Positions 24,377 through 33,630 of a stretch of 64,000 bases of DNA are shown here, one piece after another. A program made the translations under genes and the position numbers. Source of the DNA: Aquirufa nivalisilvae. GTDB lineage: Bacteria > Bacteroidota > Bacteroidia > Cytophagales > Spirosomataceae. The stretch is taken from the NCBI RefSeq assembly GCF_004307455.1, contig NZ_SEWX01000005.1, positions 62,001 through 126,000 on the forward strand. The letters are read 5' to 3'. Under the pieces are notes generated by a model that did not search any database, was not told the DNA's origin, and was given only the letters and a program-made list of their open reading frames with translations. Position 1 is the first letter of the stretch. Each line of letters starts with the position of its first letter.

Positions 24377-25804
24377 ATGGCAAAAATTTTGGCCGATATC
24401 CAGCACTTGAGTGCTTCTTATGGAAGCACTCAAGTATTGGAAGACATTAGCTTTCAGGCCCTTGAAGGGCAAAATTGGGCTATTGTTGGTTCAATGGGCT
24501 CAGGAAAAACGACTTTAGCTAAAGCCTTAACAGGACGCTTGTTTCGAAAAGGTACAGTTAGCTTTTTCCAAGAAGGGGTTTCCACCTCAAAAGTGTATTG
24601 GATTGAGCAGCAGCATCGCTTTAAGAACCGAAGCAATGTATCCGATTTTTATCTTCAACAACGCTTTAATTCACAGGATTCGGCAGACGCTTACACGATA
24701 TTAGAAGAGTTGGTAGATGAGGATTCTGATGCTATCAAAACATGGTTAGATGTCTTTCATTTAACCGATTTGGCCAACAAGCCATTGATTCAATTATCCA
24801 ATGGTGAAAATAAGCGATTGCAATTAGTGAAAGCCCTATTGAAACATCCAGATTGGCTAATTTTAGATAATCCATTTTTGGGTTTGGATGTAGGTGGTCG
24901 TGTAATTTTAAGTCAATGTTTAGCCAAATTACCTAAGTTAGGGATTCACTATATTCTCATTAGTTCTGCTGTTGAATTGCCAGACAGTATTTCTCATGTG
25001 ATGGTGCTAGAGGCTGGTAAAGCTGTTTGGCAGGGAGAAAAAATGGCTTATGAGCAAAGAAAATCTCTATTTTTCAATGAAAGAGAAGATAGTTGGAAAG
25101 CGAAATTGAAGGAGTTGATAGATACTAAAGAGTCATTTCCTGCTTTTCAATGGGCCATTCAGATGAAGGATGTACAGGTAAAATACGGAGAAAAAGTGGT
25201 TTTGTCTGGATTTAATTGGGAAGTTAAGCAGGGTGAAAAATGGTTGATTTATGGTCCTAATGGAGCGGGAAAATCTACTATGCTAAGCTTGATTTCAGCA
25301 GACAATCCTCAAGCTTATGCACAAAATTTATTTTTATTTGATCGAAAGCGAGGGAGTGGAGAAAGTATTTGGGATATCAAAAAACGGATAGGTTATGTAA
25401 GTCCAGAAATGCATTTGTATTTCCGTGCTCCTGGAACGGTAAGGGAAGTAGTTTCATCAGGCTTATTTGACATTATGGGTTTGGGGAAGCGAATGAGTAT
25501 TGATCAGAGTGGTAGGGTGGAGGCGTGGATGGATGTTATGGGCTTGTCGCATTTATCGGAAAGAAATTTTCAGCAAATCTCAACAGGTGAGCAGAGGCTT
25601 GTGTTATTGACCAGGGCTTTGGTAAAGAATCCACCCTTATTGATTTTGGATGAGCCTTGTCAAGGCTTGGATGAATATCAAATCCAACATGTTAGAGATT
25701 TGTTGGATTTTATGTCTGAGCATGACGATTTTACTTTACTCTATGTATCTCACTATGAAAGTGATGTCCCATGTTGTGTTACTCAAAGAAAGAGTATGAA
25801 GTAG
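24377..25804 (+). CDS. Tandem ABC ATPase, ModF-like
   Basis: A 475-residue soluble protein with two nucleotide-binding domains. The first has Walker A GSMGSGKTT and signature LSNGENKRLQL. The second has Walker A GPNGAGKST and signature ISTGEQRLVLL with a normal Walker B, LLILDEPCQGLD. In the first, the Walker B catalytic glutamate is replaced by asparagine (LILDNPFLGLD), so one ATP site is probably inactive. No membrane domain is present or nearby. The layout is that of ModF/PhrA-like proteins, whose roles are poorly known. Start chosen at the ATG 1 bp after acs. Confidence 0.85.
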   Translation: MAKILADIQHLSASYGSTQVLEDISFQALEGQNWAIVGSMGSGKTTLAKALTGRLFRKGTVSFFQEGVSTSKVYWIEQQHRFKNRSNVSDFYLQQRFNSQDSADAYTILEELVDEDSDAIKTWLDVFHLTDLANKPLIQLSNGENKRLQLVKALLKHPDWLILDNPFLGLDVGGRVILSQCLAKLPKLGIHYILISSAVELPDSISHVMVLEAGKAVWQGEKMAYEQRKSLFFNEREDSWKAKLKELIDTKESFPAFQWAIQMKDVQVKYGEKVVLSGFNWEVKQGEKWLIYGPNGAGKSTMLSLISADNPQAYAQNLFLFDRKRGSGESIWDIKKRIGYVSPEMHLYFRAPGTVREVVSSGLFDIMGLGKRMSIDQSGRVEAWMDVMGLSHLSERNFQQISTGEQRLVLLTRALVKNPPLLILDEPCQGLDEYQIQHVRDLLDFMSEHDDFTLLYVSHYESDVPCCVTQRKSMK

Positions 25805-25937
25805 TTAATTATCAAGCAGTTGATTAAGAATATCAGTATATTTCATAAGAAGGTGGCCAGTGATGTTTAGCTTTGTCGGCGCTTTTATCTGATTTTTCAG
25901 ATTTCAACTTTTCAGATATTCAGACAGATTTGACAAC

Positions 25938-26023
25938 AGATTTGACAACTTTTTAAAAGTTGTCAAATCTAAGTGTCAGATCTAAACGTCAAATCTAAGT
26001 GTCAGATCTAAATGTCAAATCTA
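25938..26023. repeat. Palindrome plus five 13-bp repeats
   Basis: GATTTGACAAC and GTTGTCAAATC flank a T5A4 centre, forming a hairpin of about 16-bp arms (25938-25970). The right arm is the first of five 13-bp units, alternating TGTCAAATCTAAG and TGTCAGATCTAAA (25961-26023). They lie between convergent genes and probably stop transcription from both. Confidence 0.88.
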
Positions 26024-26061
26024 TTTAGTCCCTTAAAACAAATAATTAGAAATTTTTCTAA

Positions 26062-27291
26062 TTATTGAAATGGGACATCTATGGACGGACTAGGTTGAGA
26101 AAACCAACGTGGTCCATCTGCTGTCATGTACACACAATCTTCTAGTCGGATTCCAAATTCTCCTGGAATAGCAATGGTGGGTTCTATGCTAAAGCACATA
26201 CCTATTTGTAAAGGATCTTTATTTCCCTTCACCATATTTCCCCATTCATGTCCATTCATACCAATTCCATGACCAGTTCGGTGAGGTAATCCAGGTAAAC
26301 GATACCCTGGTCCAAAACCAGCATCTTCCAACACTTTTCGGGAAGCTCGGTCAACTTCTTCACATGGGCGGCCTAATTGAGCAGCTGCAAAACCCGCAGC
26401 CTGAGATTTTTTTTCTAAATCCCAGATTTTTCTTTGTTTATCATTGGCTTGTCCAAAAACAATGGTTCTAGTGATGTCAGAACTGTAACCACCTACGACG
26501 CATCCTACATCTAATAGTACCACATCACCTTGTTTTAATATTTGTGCTTTACTGCTCCCATGAGGAAAAGAGGTAGCAACACCTATGTTTACCAGAGCAA
26601 AATCATGTACAGCACCCAAGCTTCGGTGAACTTGTGCAATCTTAGCAGATACATCTGAAGGTGTCATTCCTTCTTTTAAACTGGCAATTCCAGCTTTGAT
26701 TGCTTCTACTGTAATATCATTAGCTCGTTGCATTAAAGCTATTTCAGCTGGAGACTTAATCATGCGGCATGGAATACTAATAGGATCACCACTAACCAAT
26801 TGAAATGTAGGCCCCGCTTTTCTTAAGCCATCAAAAATGAAAAATCGAGTTCTTTCTTCTACGGCAATCTTTCCACTACGTATACCCAAATCTTTTAAAA
26901 GTTGGATCGTCATGGCAAACGGATTTTCATGCTCTTCCCAGGTACGAACTTGTTGACTGATAACATTTATTTCGCTGAACCGATCCTCTTCAAAAGCAGG
27001 GCAAATAAAGCTAAGCTCTCCTTTATCAGGAATGACTGCTAAAAGAGATCGTTCACTTGGATACCATTTCACACCGGTAAAGTATTCCATACTCGTTCCA
27101 GCATCCAACACCAATGCCCGCATGTTGTTCTTGATCAATAAACTTTGAGCCTTTTCAATCCTTTGTTTTCTTTCTTGAATACTTATCGGATTAAAGGTAG
27201 AAGGGATGCCCTGTTGGCTAGAATGCATCAAGATGCTTGGTGCTAAAAAAGCTAGAGAAGAAGATTGGAGGAATTGTCGTCGATGAATCAT
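26062..27291 (-). CDS. Exported M24-family metallopeptidase (Xaa-Pro aminopeptidase-like)
   Basis: A 409-residue protein with an export signal starting HRRQF (possible twin-arginine type). An N-terminal creatinase/prolidase domain (about 35-165) is followed by the pita-bread catalytic domain. Metal ligands are visible in VLLDVGCVVGGYSSDITRT (two Asp), HRTGHGIGMNGHEWG (His), CFSIEPTIAIPG (Glu) and GIRLEDCVYM (Glu). It would cleave proline-containing peptides in the periplasm. It is a single gene, divergent from the SusC gene across a 350-bp regulatory gap. Confidence 0.9.
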   Translation of the reverse strand: MIHRRQFLQSSSLAFLAPSILMHSSQQGIPSTFNPISIQERKQRIEKAQSLLIKNNMRALVLDAGTSMEYFTGVKWYPSERSLLAVIPDKGELSFICPAFEEDRFSEINVISQQVRTWEEHENPFAMTIQLLKDLGIRSGKIAVEERTRFFIFDGLRKAGPTFQLVSGDPISIPCRMIKSPAEIALMQRANDITVEAIKAGIASLKEGMTPSDVSAKIAQVHRSLGAVHDFALVNIGVATSFPHGSSKAQILKQGDVVLLDVGCVVGGYSSDITRTIVFGQANDKQRKIWDLEKKSQAAGFAAAQLGRPCEEVDRASRKVLEDAGFGPGYRLPGLPHRTGHGIGMNGHEWGNMVKGNKDPLQIGMCFSIEPTIAIPGEFGIRLEDCVYMTADGPRWFSQPSPSIDVPFQ

Positions 27292-27641
27292 AGAATTAAA
27301 TGGATGTATAATCTAATTTCCTTCTTTTTTCTCAAAAGTCATTATATTAAGTATGATTTTCATCAAAATTCAGGGCAGGTCAGATTAAAAGTGGCCAAGG
27401 TGGAAATTTTCAAAATAATGCAGTTAAAGTACTATTTGGTCATTTTTTATTTACCACTAAATACATGAAATAGTACTTTTTTAATGAAATCTAGAAATTT
27501 TTTATTTTTTTCATAAGGATAGATAAGGACGGTTAGGGTAGTGGTATATTCTAAATTTCGACAGTTATTAATCATGTTGCTTTAAAACTCAGCTTCTGAA
27601 TTAATCAAAATCACACATTTTTAACCTTTAATTTTTTCTCT
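27292..27641. promoter_or_regulatory. Upstream region of susC with inverted repeat
   Basis: The 350-bp AT-rich gap holds a perfect 12-bp inverted repeat, AAAGTACTATTT (27426-27437) and AAATAGTACTTT (27468-27479), separated by 30 bp and ending 162 bp before the susC start. This is a candidate operator. TAAATTTC at about 27553 is a near match to the -7 box but has no clear partner element. No other gene is seen. Confidence 0.55.
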
Positions 27642-30600
27642 ATGAAAAACAAATTTTACGATCTACGAATGGGAAATCGGACTGGAGGCTTGCTTCTAGC
27701 GCTGATTTTCTTTTTGTCCTCGGTAGCAATGGCACAGGCCCAGAATCTTCGAGGTAAAGTAAGTGGTTCCGACGGGGAGCCATTGATTGGAGCTGCTATC
27801 ACAATAGTAGGTACCACTCGTGGAGCAACCACAGATGGTTCAGGTAACTTTGCCATCGATGTTAAAAACAATGAAACTTTACGTTTTAGTTCAGTGGGTT
27901 TTACATCTAAAGATGTAGTTTATTCAGGTCAAAAGACTTTGAATATTTCTTTAGCTGCAGATAATAAGACTTTGAACGAGATCGTAGTAGTAGGTTACGG
28001 TAGCCAAGTGAAGAAAGAAATCACTGGTGCAGTACAGACGATTGGATACAAAGAATTGAAAGATTTGCCCGTGACTCAAATTGGCCAAAAATTACAAGGT
28101 CAATTAGCCGGTGTTCAAATTAACCAAACTACTGGTCAGCCAGGTAAGGGTATGAACATCCGTATTCGTGGTCAATTATCAGTTTCTGCTGGTTCTGATC
28201 CACTATACGTGGTTGATGGTTTTCCTATCACAGGTACAATTGGTGCCATGAACCCAGATGAGATTGAAGATATTTCTGTATTGAAAGATGCAGCTTCTAC
28301 TTCATTATACGGTTCTCGTGCAGCAAATGGTGTGGTTTTGATTACAACAAAGAAGGGTAAAGGAAGTGGAACAAACGTTAGCTTTAACGTATATACAGGT
28401 TTTCAACAAGTTCCTATGAAAGGACGTGTGAAAATGATGGATGCGGTTCAATTTGCACAATTCAAGAAAGAATTCTACGAAGATGCAAAACAACCAGTTC
28501 CAGTTGAATTCCAAAATCCTTCTCAGTATGCAGGTAAAAACAACGATTGGTTTGATGCATTGATTAATAAAAATGCACCTATTACTAGTTATAACTTATC
28601 CATTACATCAAATAAAGAAAAATCAAGAACCTCTTTAGTTGCAGGAGTTTTGGATCAAAAAGGTGTAGTTATCAATACTGACTATAAGCGTTATTCATTA
28701 CGTTTAAATTCAGCATATGATATTTCTGATAAAGTGACTATCGGTTTTAACGTAGCTCCTCAATTGACTTACGATAATACTCCAAGAACTGACGGTGACC
28801 GTGGAACAGGTATCTTGTTCAATGCCTTACACACTTGGCCTATCATGCCTATTTATGAGGCAGATGGTACTACATTAACTAAATTCAACCGTTTCCCAGC
28901 AAGTACAGGTAACATTTTTGCTTATGCTAACTGGGTACGTTCTGCACAAGAGTTAGTGAATGAGACAACTACAACGAACTTGTTGACGAATGCTTTCATG
29001 GAGTATGAGCCAATCAAAGGTTTGAAATTCAAGTCTAGTATCAATGGTGAAATCTTAAGAACGAAATTCTTCTTCTTTAACCCATCTACTGCTACTAGTG
29101 CGATCAACACGCCAATTCCAACAACAGCTGTTTCTATTCGTCAGAATATTGAGAACTTGTCTTGGTTGAATGAAAATACAGTTACTTTCAATAAGACAAT
29201 CAACGAAGATCACAAGTTAGAGTTATTAGGAGGTTATACGAATCAATATTTCCGTCAAGAATCTACACAGATTCAGGCAGATACATATTCTGATGACCGT
29301 CTTCCAACTATCCAAGGTGCTATTAACATCAACCGTGGATCAACAAACAGTGGTGTTCAAGAGTGGGCGTTGACTTCATTCTTAGCACGTGCTACTTACA
29401 ACTACAAAGGTAAGTACTTATTAAATGCAGCTATTCGTCGTGATGGTTCATCTCGTTTCGGTTTGAATAACCGTTGGGGTACTTTCCCTTCAGTAGGTTT
29501 AGGTTGGGTTGTTTCTGATGAAGCATTTATGCAAGACATGCCAGCTGTATCTTTCATGAAGATCAGAGGTAGTTTCGGTGAAATTGGTAACAACAACATT
29601 GGTAACTACACGCAATATGCCTTGATTAACAATACTGTTAATGGTGTATTTGGAAATAACGTAGCTGCAGGTGCTTCTGTAAGTTCATTGGCTAACCCTA
29701 ATTTAGGTTGGGAGAAAACACGTCAATTAGACTTAGGATTGGATTTGAACTTATGGAATGATCGTGTGAATTTCACATATGATTACTACCAAAAAAATAC
29801 ATCTAACTTATTGTATTCTGTTCAAATTGCTCAAGAATCAGGATTTGGAAACTTCAATGATAACATCGGAGAAATTAAGTTCTGGGGACATGAATTTGGT
29901 GTAAATACAAAAAACACAACAGGTGCAGTTAAATGGACTACTAATGCTAACATCTCGTTCAACCGTAACGTAGTAGTTGCTTTAGCTCCAGGTATTGACC
30001 GTGTGTATGGTACTTTCCACATCACTAAAGTAGGTCAACCATTTGGACAATTCTATGGTTTGATTTCTCAAGGTATGTACAAGAACCAAGCTGACGTAGA
30101 CAATAGCCCAAAAATCCCAGGTCGTTCTTTCCCTGGTACAATCAAAATTTGGGATGCTAATGGTGACGGTGTAATTACATATGGTGGTAACAATGACGAC
30201 CGTGTGATTATGGGTAATCCATTCCCTGATTTCGTTTACGGTATTACTAACAACGTAACTTATAAGACTTGGGATTTCAACGTGATTGGTTCTGGTTCTT
30301 ATGGAAACCAAATGTTGGTTCGTCACATTTATTCTACTGCTAACTTAGATGGTCCTTTCAACTTGTTAGAAGAAGTTGCTAACCGTTGGAGATCAGAGTC
30401 TAATCCTGGTTTGGGAAAATATGGTACAACTGTAGGTGGTGGTAACGTAACAGGTATTGAGCGTGACTGGATTAACTCTCGTTTCATCGCTGATGCTTCT
30501 TACTTCACGATTCGTAACATCACTTTGGGTTATACATTTACTAAACCTTCTAAAGTGTATAAATCACTTCGTGTATATGCTTCATGTCAGCAAGCATTTG

Positions 30601-30749
30601 TATTTACTAATTATTGGGGTGGACCAAATCCAGAAGCTAGTTCTGGTGGAGGAAACACAGGTGATGGTGGAAACTTAAGTCAAGGTGTTGACTTCTCAAG
30701 TTATCCAGTTCCACGTACTTTCACTTTGGGAGCCAACTTTAACTTTTAA
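27642..30749 (+). CDS. susC: SusC-family TonB-dependent outer-membrane importer
   Basis: A 1035-residue receptor. A signal peptide (about 1-33) is followed by a carboxypeptidase-regulatory-like domain (LRGKVSGSDGEPLIGAAI), a TonB-box-like segment (NEIVVVGYGS), a plug domain (IRIRGQLSVSAGSDPLYVVDGF, KDAASTSLYGSRAANGVVLI) and a long barrel ending in TFTLGANFNF. It imports a glycan or oligosaccharide captured with the SusD partner encoded 33 bp downstream. Codons are strongly biased to GGT, CGT and AAC, pointing to high expression. No anti-sigma factor gene is beside it. Confidence 0.97.
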   Translation: MKNKFYDLRMGNRTGGLLLALIFFLSSVAMAQAQNLRGKVSGSDGEPLIGAAITIVGTTRGATTDGSGNFAIDVKNNETLRFSSVGFTSKDVVYSGQKTLNISLAADNKTLNEIVVVGYGSQVKKEITGAVQTIGYKELKDLPVTQIGQKLQGQLAGVQINQTTGQPGKGMNIRIRGQLSVSAGSDPLYVVDGFPITGTIGAMNPDEIEDISVLKDAASTSLYGSRAANGVVLITTKKGKGSGTNVSFNVYTGFQQVPMKGRVKMMDAVQFAQFKKEFYEDAKQPVPVEFQNPSQYAGKNNDWFDALINKNAPITSYNLSITSNKEKSRTSLVAGVLDQKGVVINTDYKRYSLRLNSAYDISDKVTIGFNVAPQLTYDNTPRTDGDRGTGILFNALHTWPIMPIYEADGTTLTKFNRFPASTGNIFAYANWVRSAQELVNETTTTNLLTNAFMEYEPIKGLKFKSSINGEILRTKFFFFNPSTATSAINTPIPTTAVSIRQNIENLSWLNENTVTFNKTINEDHKLELLGGYTNQYFRQESTQIQADTYSDDRLPTIQGAININRGSTNSGVQEWALTSFLARATYNYKGKYLLNAAIRRDGSSRFGLNNRWGTFPSVGLGWVVSDEAFMQDMPAVSFMKIRGSFGEIGNNNIGNYTQYALINNTVNGVFGNNVAAGASVSSLANPNLGWEKTRQLDLGLDLNLWNDRVNFTYDYYQKNTSNLLYSVQIAQESGFGNFNDNIGEIKFWGHEFGVNTKNTTGAVKWTTNANISFNRNVVVALAPGIDRVYGTFHITKVGQPFGQFYGLISQGMYKNQADVDNSPKIPGRSFPGTIKIWDANGDGVITYGGNNDDRVIMGNPFPDFVYGITNNVTYKTWDFNVIGSGSYGNQMLVRHIYSTANLDGPFNLLEEVANRWRSESNPGLGKYGTTVGGGNVTGIERDWINSRFIADASYFTIRNITLGYTFTKPSKVYKSLRVYASCQQAFVFTNYWGGPNPEASSGGGNTGDGGNLSQGVDFSSYPVPRTFTLGANFNF

Positions 30750-30782
30750 TTAGCCAGATAATCACGTTTATTTTTAGAAACA

Positions 30783-32294
30783 ATGAAAAATAAAATAATA
30801 TTAAGCTGTTTGCTGGCTGTCGGATTGACAGGTTGCACAGAGAGTTTCTTGGATATTGCTCCGGAAACAAGTTTAAGTTCGGTAACGTTTTTCAAGACGC
30901 AATCCGATTTTGAACAAGCGGTAAACGCATGTTATGTTCCCTTGAGAACTATCTACAATGACCGTTCATGGTTATTGTCAGAGCAGCACTCAGACAACAC
31001 CTATTATGCTCGTAATACAGCATTTGGTGCGACTGAGCAGCAAGAAGACTTAGCCGATTTCTCCATTCCAGTATCGAATGGTTTAACGACTAATACACAC
31101 GTATTGAACCAGTATCGTCAAGATTATTTGATCATTGCTCGTGCTAATCAAATCTTAGCTTTAATTGATAAAGCTGATTTTGATGCTACAGCTAAAGCAA
31201 ACTTGAAAGGTCAGGCTCAATTTATGCGTGGATTCGCTTACTTTGAATTGTATCGTTACTTCAATAAGGCGCCTCTACAATTAACTCCGGTTACGACTCG
31301 TGAAGGTGCTGCTGCCAAAATGGGAACAGCTGCTGATTTAGAGAAAATAATCACTGATGATTTAATTGGTGCTGCGGCGAACTTAAAGCCAAAGTCAACT
31401 CAAGAGGCTGGTCGTGCTACATCAGGTGCTGCTAAAACGGTTTTAGCTAACTTGTACATCATTCAGAAGAAATGGGCTGAAGCAGAGAAGTTAATGAAGG
31501 AAGTTGTTGCTGAAGGAAACTATTCATTGATTCCTGATTATAACAACGTATTCTCAACTTCAACTACGAACAAAAACAACGCAGAAAGCGTGTTTGAAGT
31601 TCAATTCCAAGAAGGATCGAATGGTTATAATGGTACGTTTATGTACAACTTCTTGCCTCGTCCGATGTTAGAGACTGAATTGAAGACTCTTTCTGGTACT
31701 TCTAACCCGCAACCACAAACAGGAGAAGGTAATAACATTCCAACTCCTAATGTAATTGCTGCTTATGAAGCTGGGGACTTACGTAAGGATGCATCTATTG
31801 GATACATTACTTGCTCTAGTACTTTGTGGGAAGGTAAAACTTATCCAATCATCAAGAAGTACATGAAAACCCACTCATTGAATGGTAACCATGGTATGAA
31901 CTGGCCAGTGTATCGTTATTCGGAGGTTTTATTATTCTTAGCTGAAGCTTTGAATGAGCAAGGAAAAACAGCTGAAGCGGCTACTTATATGAACATGGTA
32001 CGTAAGCGTGCTGGTTTAGCAAATACAACAGCTACTTCTCAAGCTGATTTCCGTACAGCTTTGATGCAAGAGCGTCGTGTGGAATTAGCTTTCGAAAACA
32101 AGCGTTGGCATGACTTAGTACGTACTGATACGTACAAAGCTGTGATTACTGCGTATGGTGCTGAAATTAAAGCAAATCCTTTCTCTTATTATTACCAAAA
32201 AGGATATACCCTTCGTAGTAACTCATTCTCTGTTATTGAGAAATATTACCCAATGCCTGCTGATGAAGCTGCATTGAATCCAAATATTAAGTAA
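30783..32294 (+). CDS. susD: SusD/RagB-family nutrient-binding lipoprotein
   Basis: A 503-residue surface lipoprotein with lipobox LTGC near residue 18. It has SusD-type helical repeats, including FDATAKANLKGQAQFMRGFA and YFELYRYF, and the C-terminal segment RRVELAFENKRWHDLVRTD that characterises the family. It forms the lid over the SusC barrel and binds the ligand. Ligand identity cannot be read from the sequence. A strong terminator follows at 32310, so the downstream genes may be transcribed less or from another promoter. Confidence 0.96.
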   Translation: MKNKIILSCLLAVGLTGCTESFLDIAPETSLSSVTFFKTQSDFEQAVNACYVPLRTIYNDRSWLLSEQHSDNTYYARNTAFGATEQQEDLADFSIPVSNGLTTNTHVLNQYRQDYLIIARANQILALIDKADFDATAKANLKGQAQFMRGFAYFELYRYFNKAPLQLTPVTTREGAAAKMGTAADLEKIITDDLIGAAANLKPKSTQEAGRATSGAAKTVLANLYIIQKKWAEAEKLMKEVVAEGNYSLIPDYNNVFSTSTTNKNNAESVFEVQFQEGSNGYNGTFMYNFLPRPMLETELKTLSGTSNPQPQTGEGNNIPTPNVIAAYEAGDLRKDASIGYITCSSTLWEGKTYPIIKKYMKTHSLNGNHGMNWPVYRYSEVLLFLAEALNEQGKTAEAATYMNMVRKRAGLANTTATSQADFRTALMQERRVELAFENKRWHDLVRTDTYKAVITAYGAEIKANPFSYYYQKGYTLRSNSFSVIEKYYPMPADEAALNPNIK

Positions 32295-32309
32295 TCATTT
32301 AGTAGTTAG

Positions 32310-32346
32310 AATAGCTGTCCTAGATTATCAGGACAGCTATTTTTTT
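32310..32346 (+). terminator. Terminator/attenuator after susD
   Basis: A perfect 12-bp stem (AATAGCTGTCCT / AGGACAGCTATT) with an 8-nt loop is followed by six or more T. It lies 16 bp after the susD stop and 12 bp before the next start, so it probably lowers expression of the distal genes. Confidence 0.9.
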
Positions 32347-32357
32347 CTCTTTTTTCC

Positions 32358-33563
32358 ATGAAAACGTTTACATACACTTTAAGGGCTCTTTTGTTTAGTT
32401 TGGTTTTTGTTGGGTATGCCATGGGAGCTAATCATACGCCAGATTTTAAGAAAGTTATATTAAGTACAACTTTTCTTTCTGAAGGTGTTTGTGTTGGAGA
32501 TGTAAATCATGATGGGAAAAAGGATGTGATGGCTGGAGCATATTGGTTTGAAGCACCGAAATGGACCAGGCACATGATCAGTGATGATGATATTCGTTAC
32601 GATAAATCATTAAAAGTTTTCCCTAAAGATCACGTGTTCAAAGTTGATGAGGGATATAGTAATTCATTTTTAAATTTTGCTCAGGATGTAAACCACGACG
32701 GCTGGGTTGATTTGATTAGAGTGGGATTGCCTGGTGAAGCTGTTTATTGGTTTGAAAACCCTAAAAACAAAGCTGAATTATGGAAAAAACATTTTTTATA
32801 TGCATCCATCGGAAATGAATCTCCGCTTTTTGAAGATGTCAATGGAGATGGGTTGAAAGATATTATTGGCAACGATTCCAAGTCGAAACAAATGGTTTGG
32901 TTGCAAGCACCTAACACTAAAAAAGATACAATTTGGAAAGCACACGTGATTTCCTCTAACCCTAACTTAGGGACTCATAAATATACACACGGATTAGGTC
33001 ATGGAGACATGAATGGTGATGGAAGAAAGGATATAGTCTTTAAAGAAGGCTGGTGGGAATGTCCACAAGATGTGTTAGCTAACGAATGGACATATCATCC
33101 TTTGTCCTTAAGTTTTGATAGCGCGCACATTATGGTATTGGATTTAGATGGAGATGGATTAGTGGATTTACTCAATTCCTCTGCGCATGATTATGGAATT
33201 TGGTGGCACCGTCGGACAGCCACTGGTGTTGAAACTCAAGTAATTCAAAAGGATCTATCTCAAACACATGCCATGGCTATGGCAGATTTGAATGGAGATA
33301 AGCATCCCGATTTTGTAGTGGGTAAGCGCTTTATGGCGCATAACGGCAAAGATCCAGGTGAATTTGAGAAAGCTCTATTACGTTGGTATGAATTTAAACC
33401 GGGCAAAACTCCTACTTGGATTAGCCACGACATAGATGAAGATTCTGGGGCGGGTATTCATATCGTGATAGAAGATATGAATCAAGACGGCCTTAAAGAT
33501 ATAGTCATTTCGAATAAAAAAGGAGTTTTTGTCTTTTTTCATTATTCAAGGAAAAAGGCTTAA
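32358..33563 (+). CDS. Secreted FG-GAP/VCBS repeat protein
   Basis: A 401-residue protein with a signal peptide (about 1-23). Seven calcium-binding-type repeats have the pattern DxNxDGxxD: DVNHDGKKD, DVNHDGWVD, DVNGDGLKD, DMNGDGRKD, DLDGDGLVD, DLNGDKHPD and DMNQDGLKD. Together they would form a seven-bladed beta-propeller. Proteins of this kind often sit in sugar-oxidation clusters with DUF1080 and haem-binding dehydrogenase genes. A binding rather than catalytic role is likely; the ligand is unknown. Confidence 0.88.
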   Translation: MKTFTYTLRALLFSLVFVGYAMGANHTPDFKKVILSTTFLSEGVCVGDVNHDGKKDVMAGAYWFEAPKWTRHMISDDDIRYDKSLKVFPKDHVFKVDEGYSNSFLNFAQDVNHDGWVDLIRVGLPGEAVYWFENPKNKAELWKKHFLYASIGNESPLFEDVNGDGLKDIIGNDSKSKQMVWLQAPNTKKDTIWKAHVISSNPNLGTHKYTHGLGHGDMNGDGRKDIVFKEGWWECPQDVLANEWTYHPLSLSFDSAHIMVLDLDGDGLVDLLNSSAHDYGIWWHRRTATGVETQVIQKDLSQTHAMAMADLNGDKHPDFVVGKRFMAHNGKDPGEFEKALLRWYEFKPGKTPTWISHDIDEDSGAGIHIVIEDMNQDGLKDIVISNKKGVFVFFHYSRKKA

Positions 33564-33630
33564 AACCATATAAAACATTATATATAATGCGGAATTTTTC
33601 ACTAATTTTTACATATAATCTATATTACCT

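Noticed and set aside
25961-26023. Possible CRISPR or iteron array
   Set aside because: Repeats of 13 bp are contiguous with no spacers, and no replication or cas gene is near.
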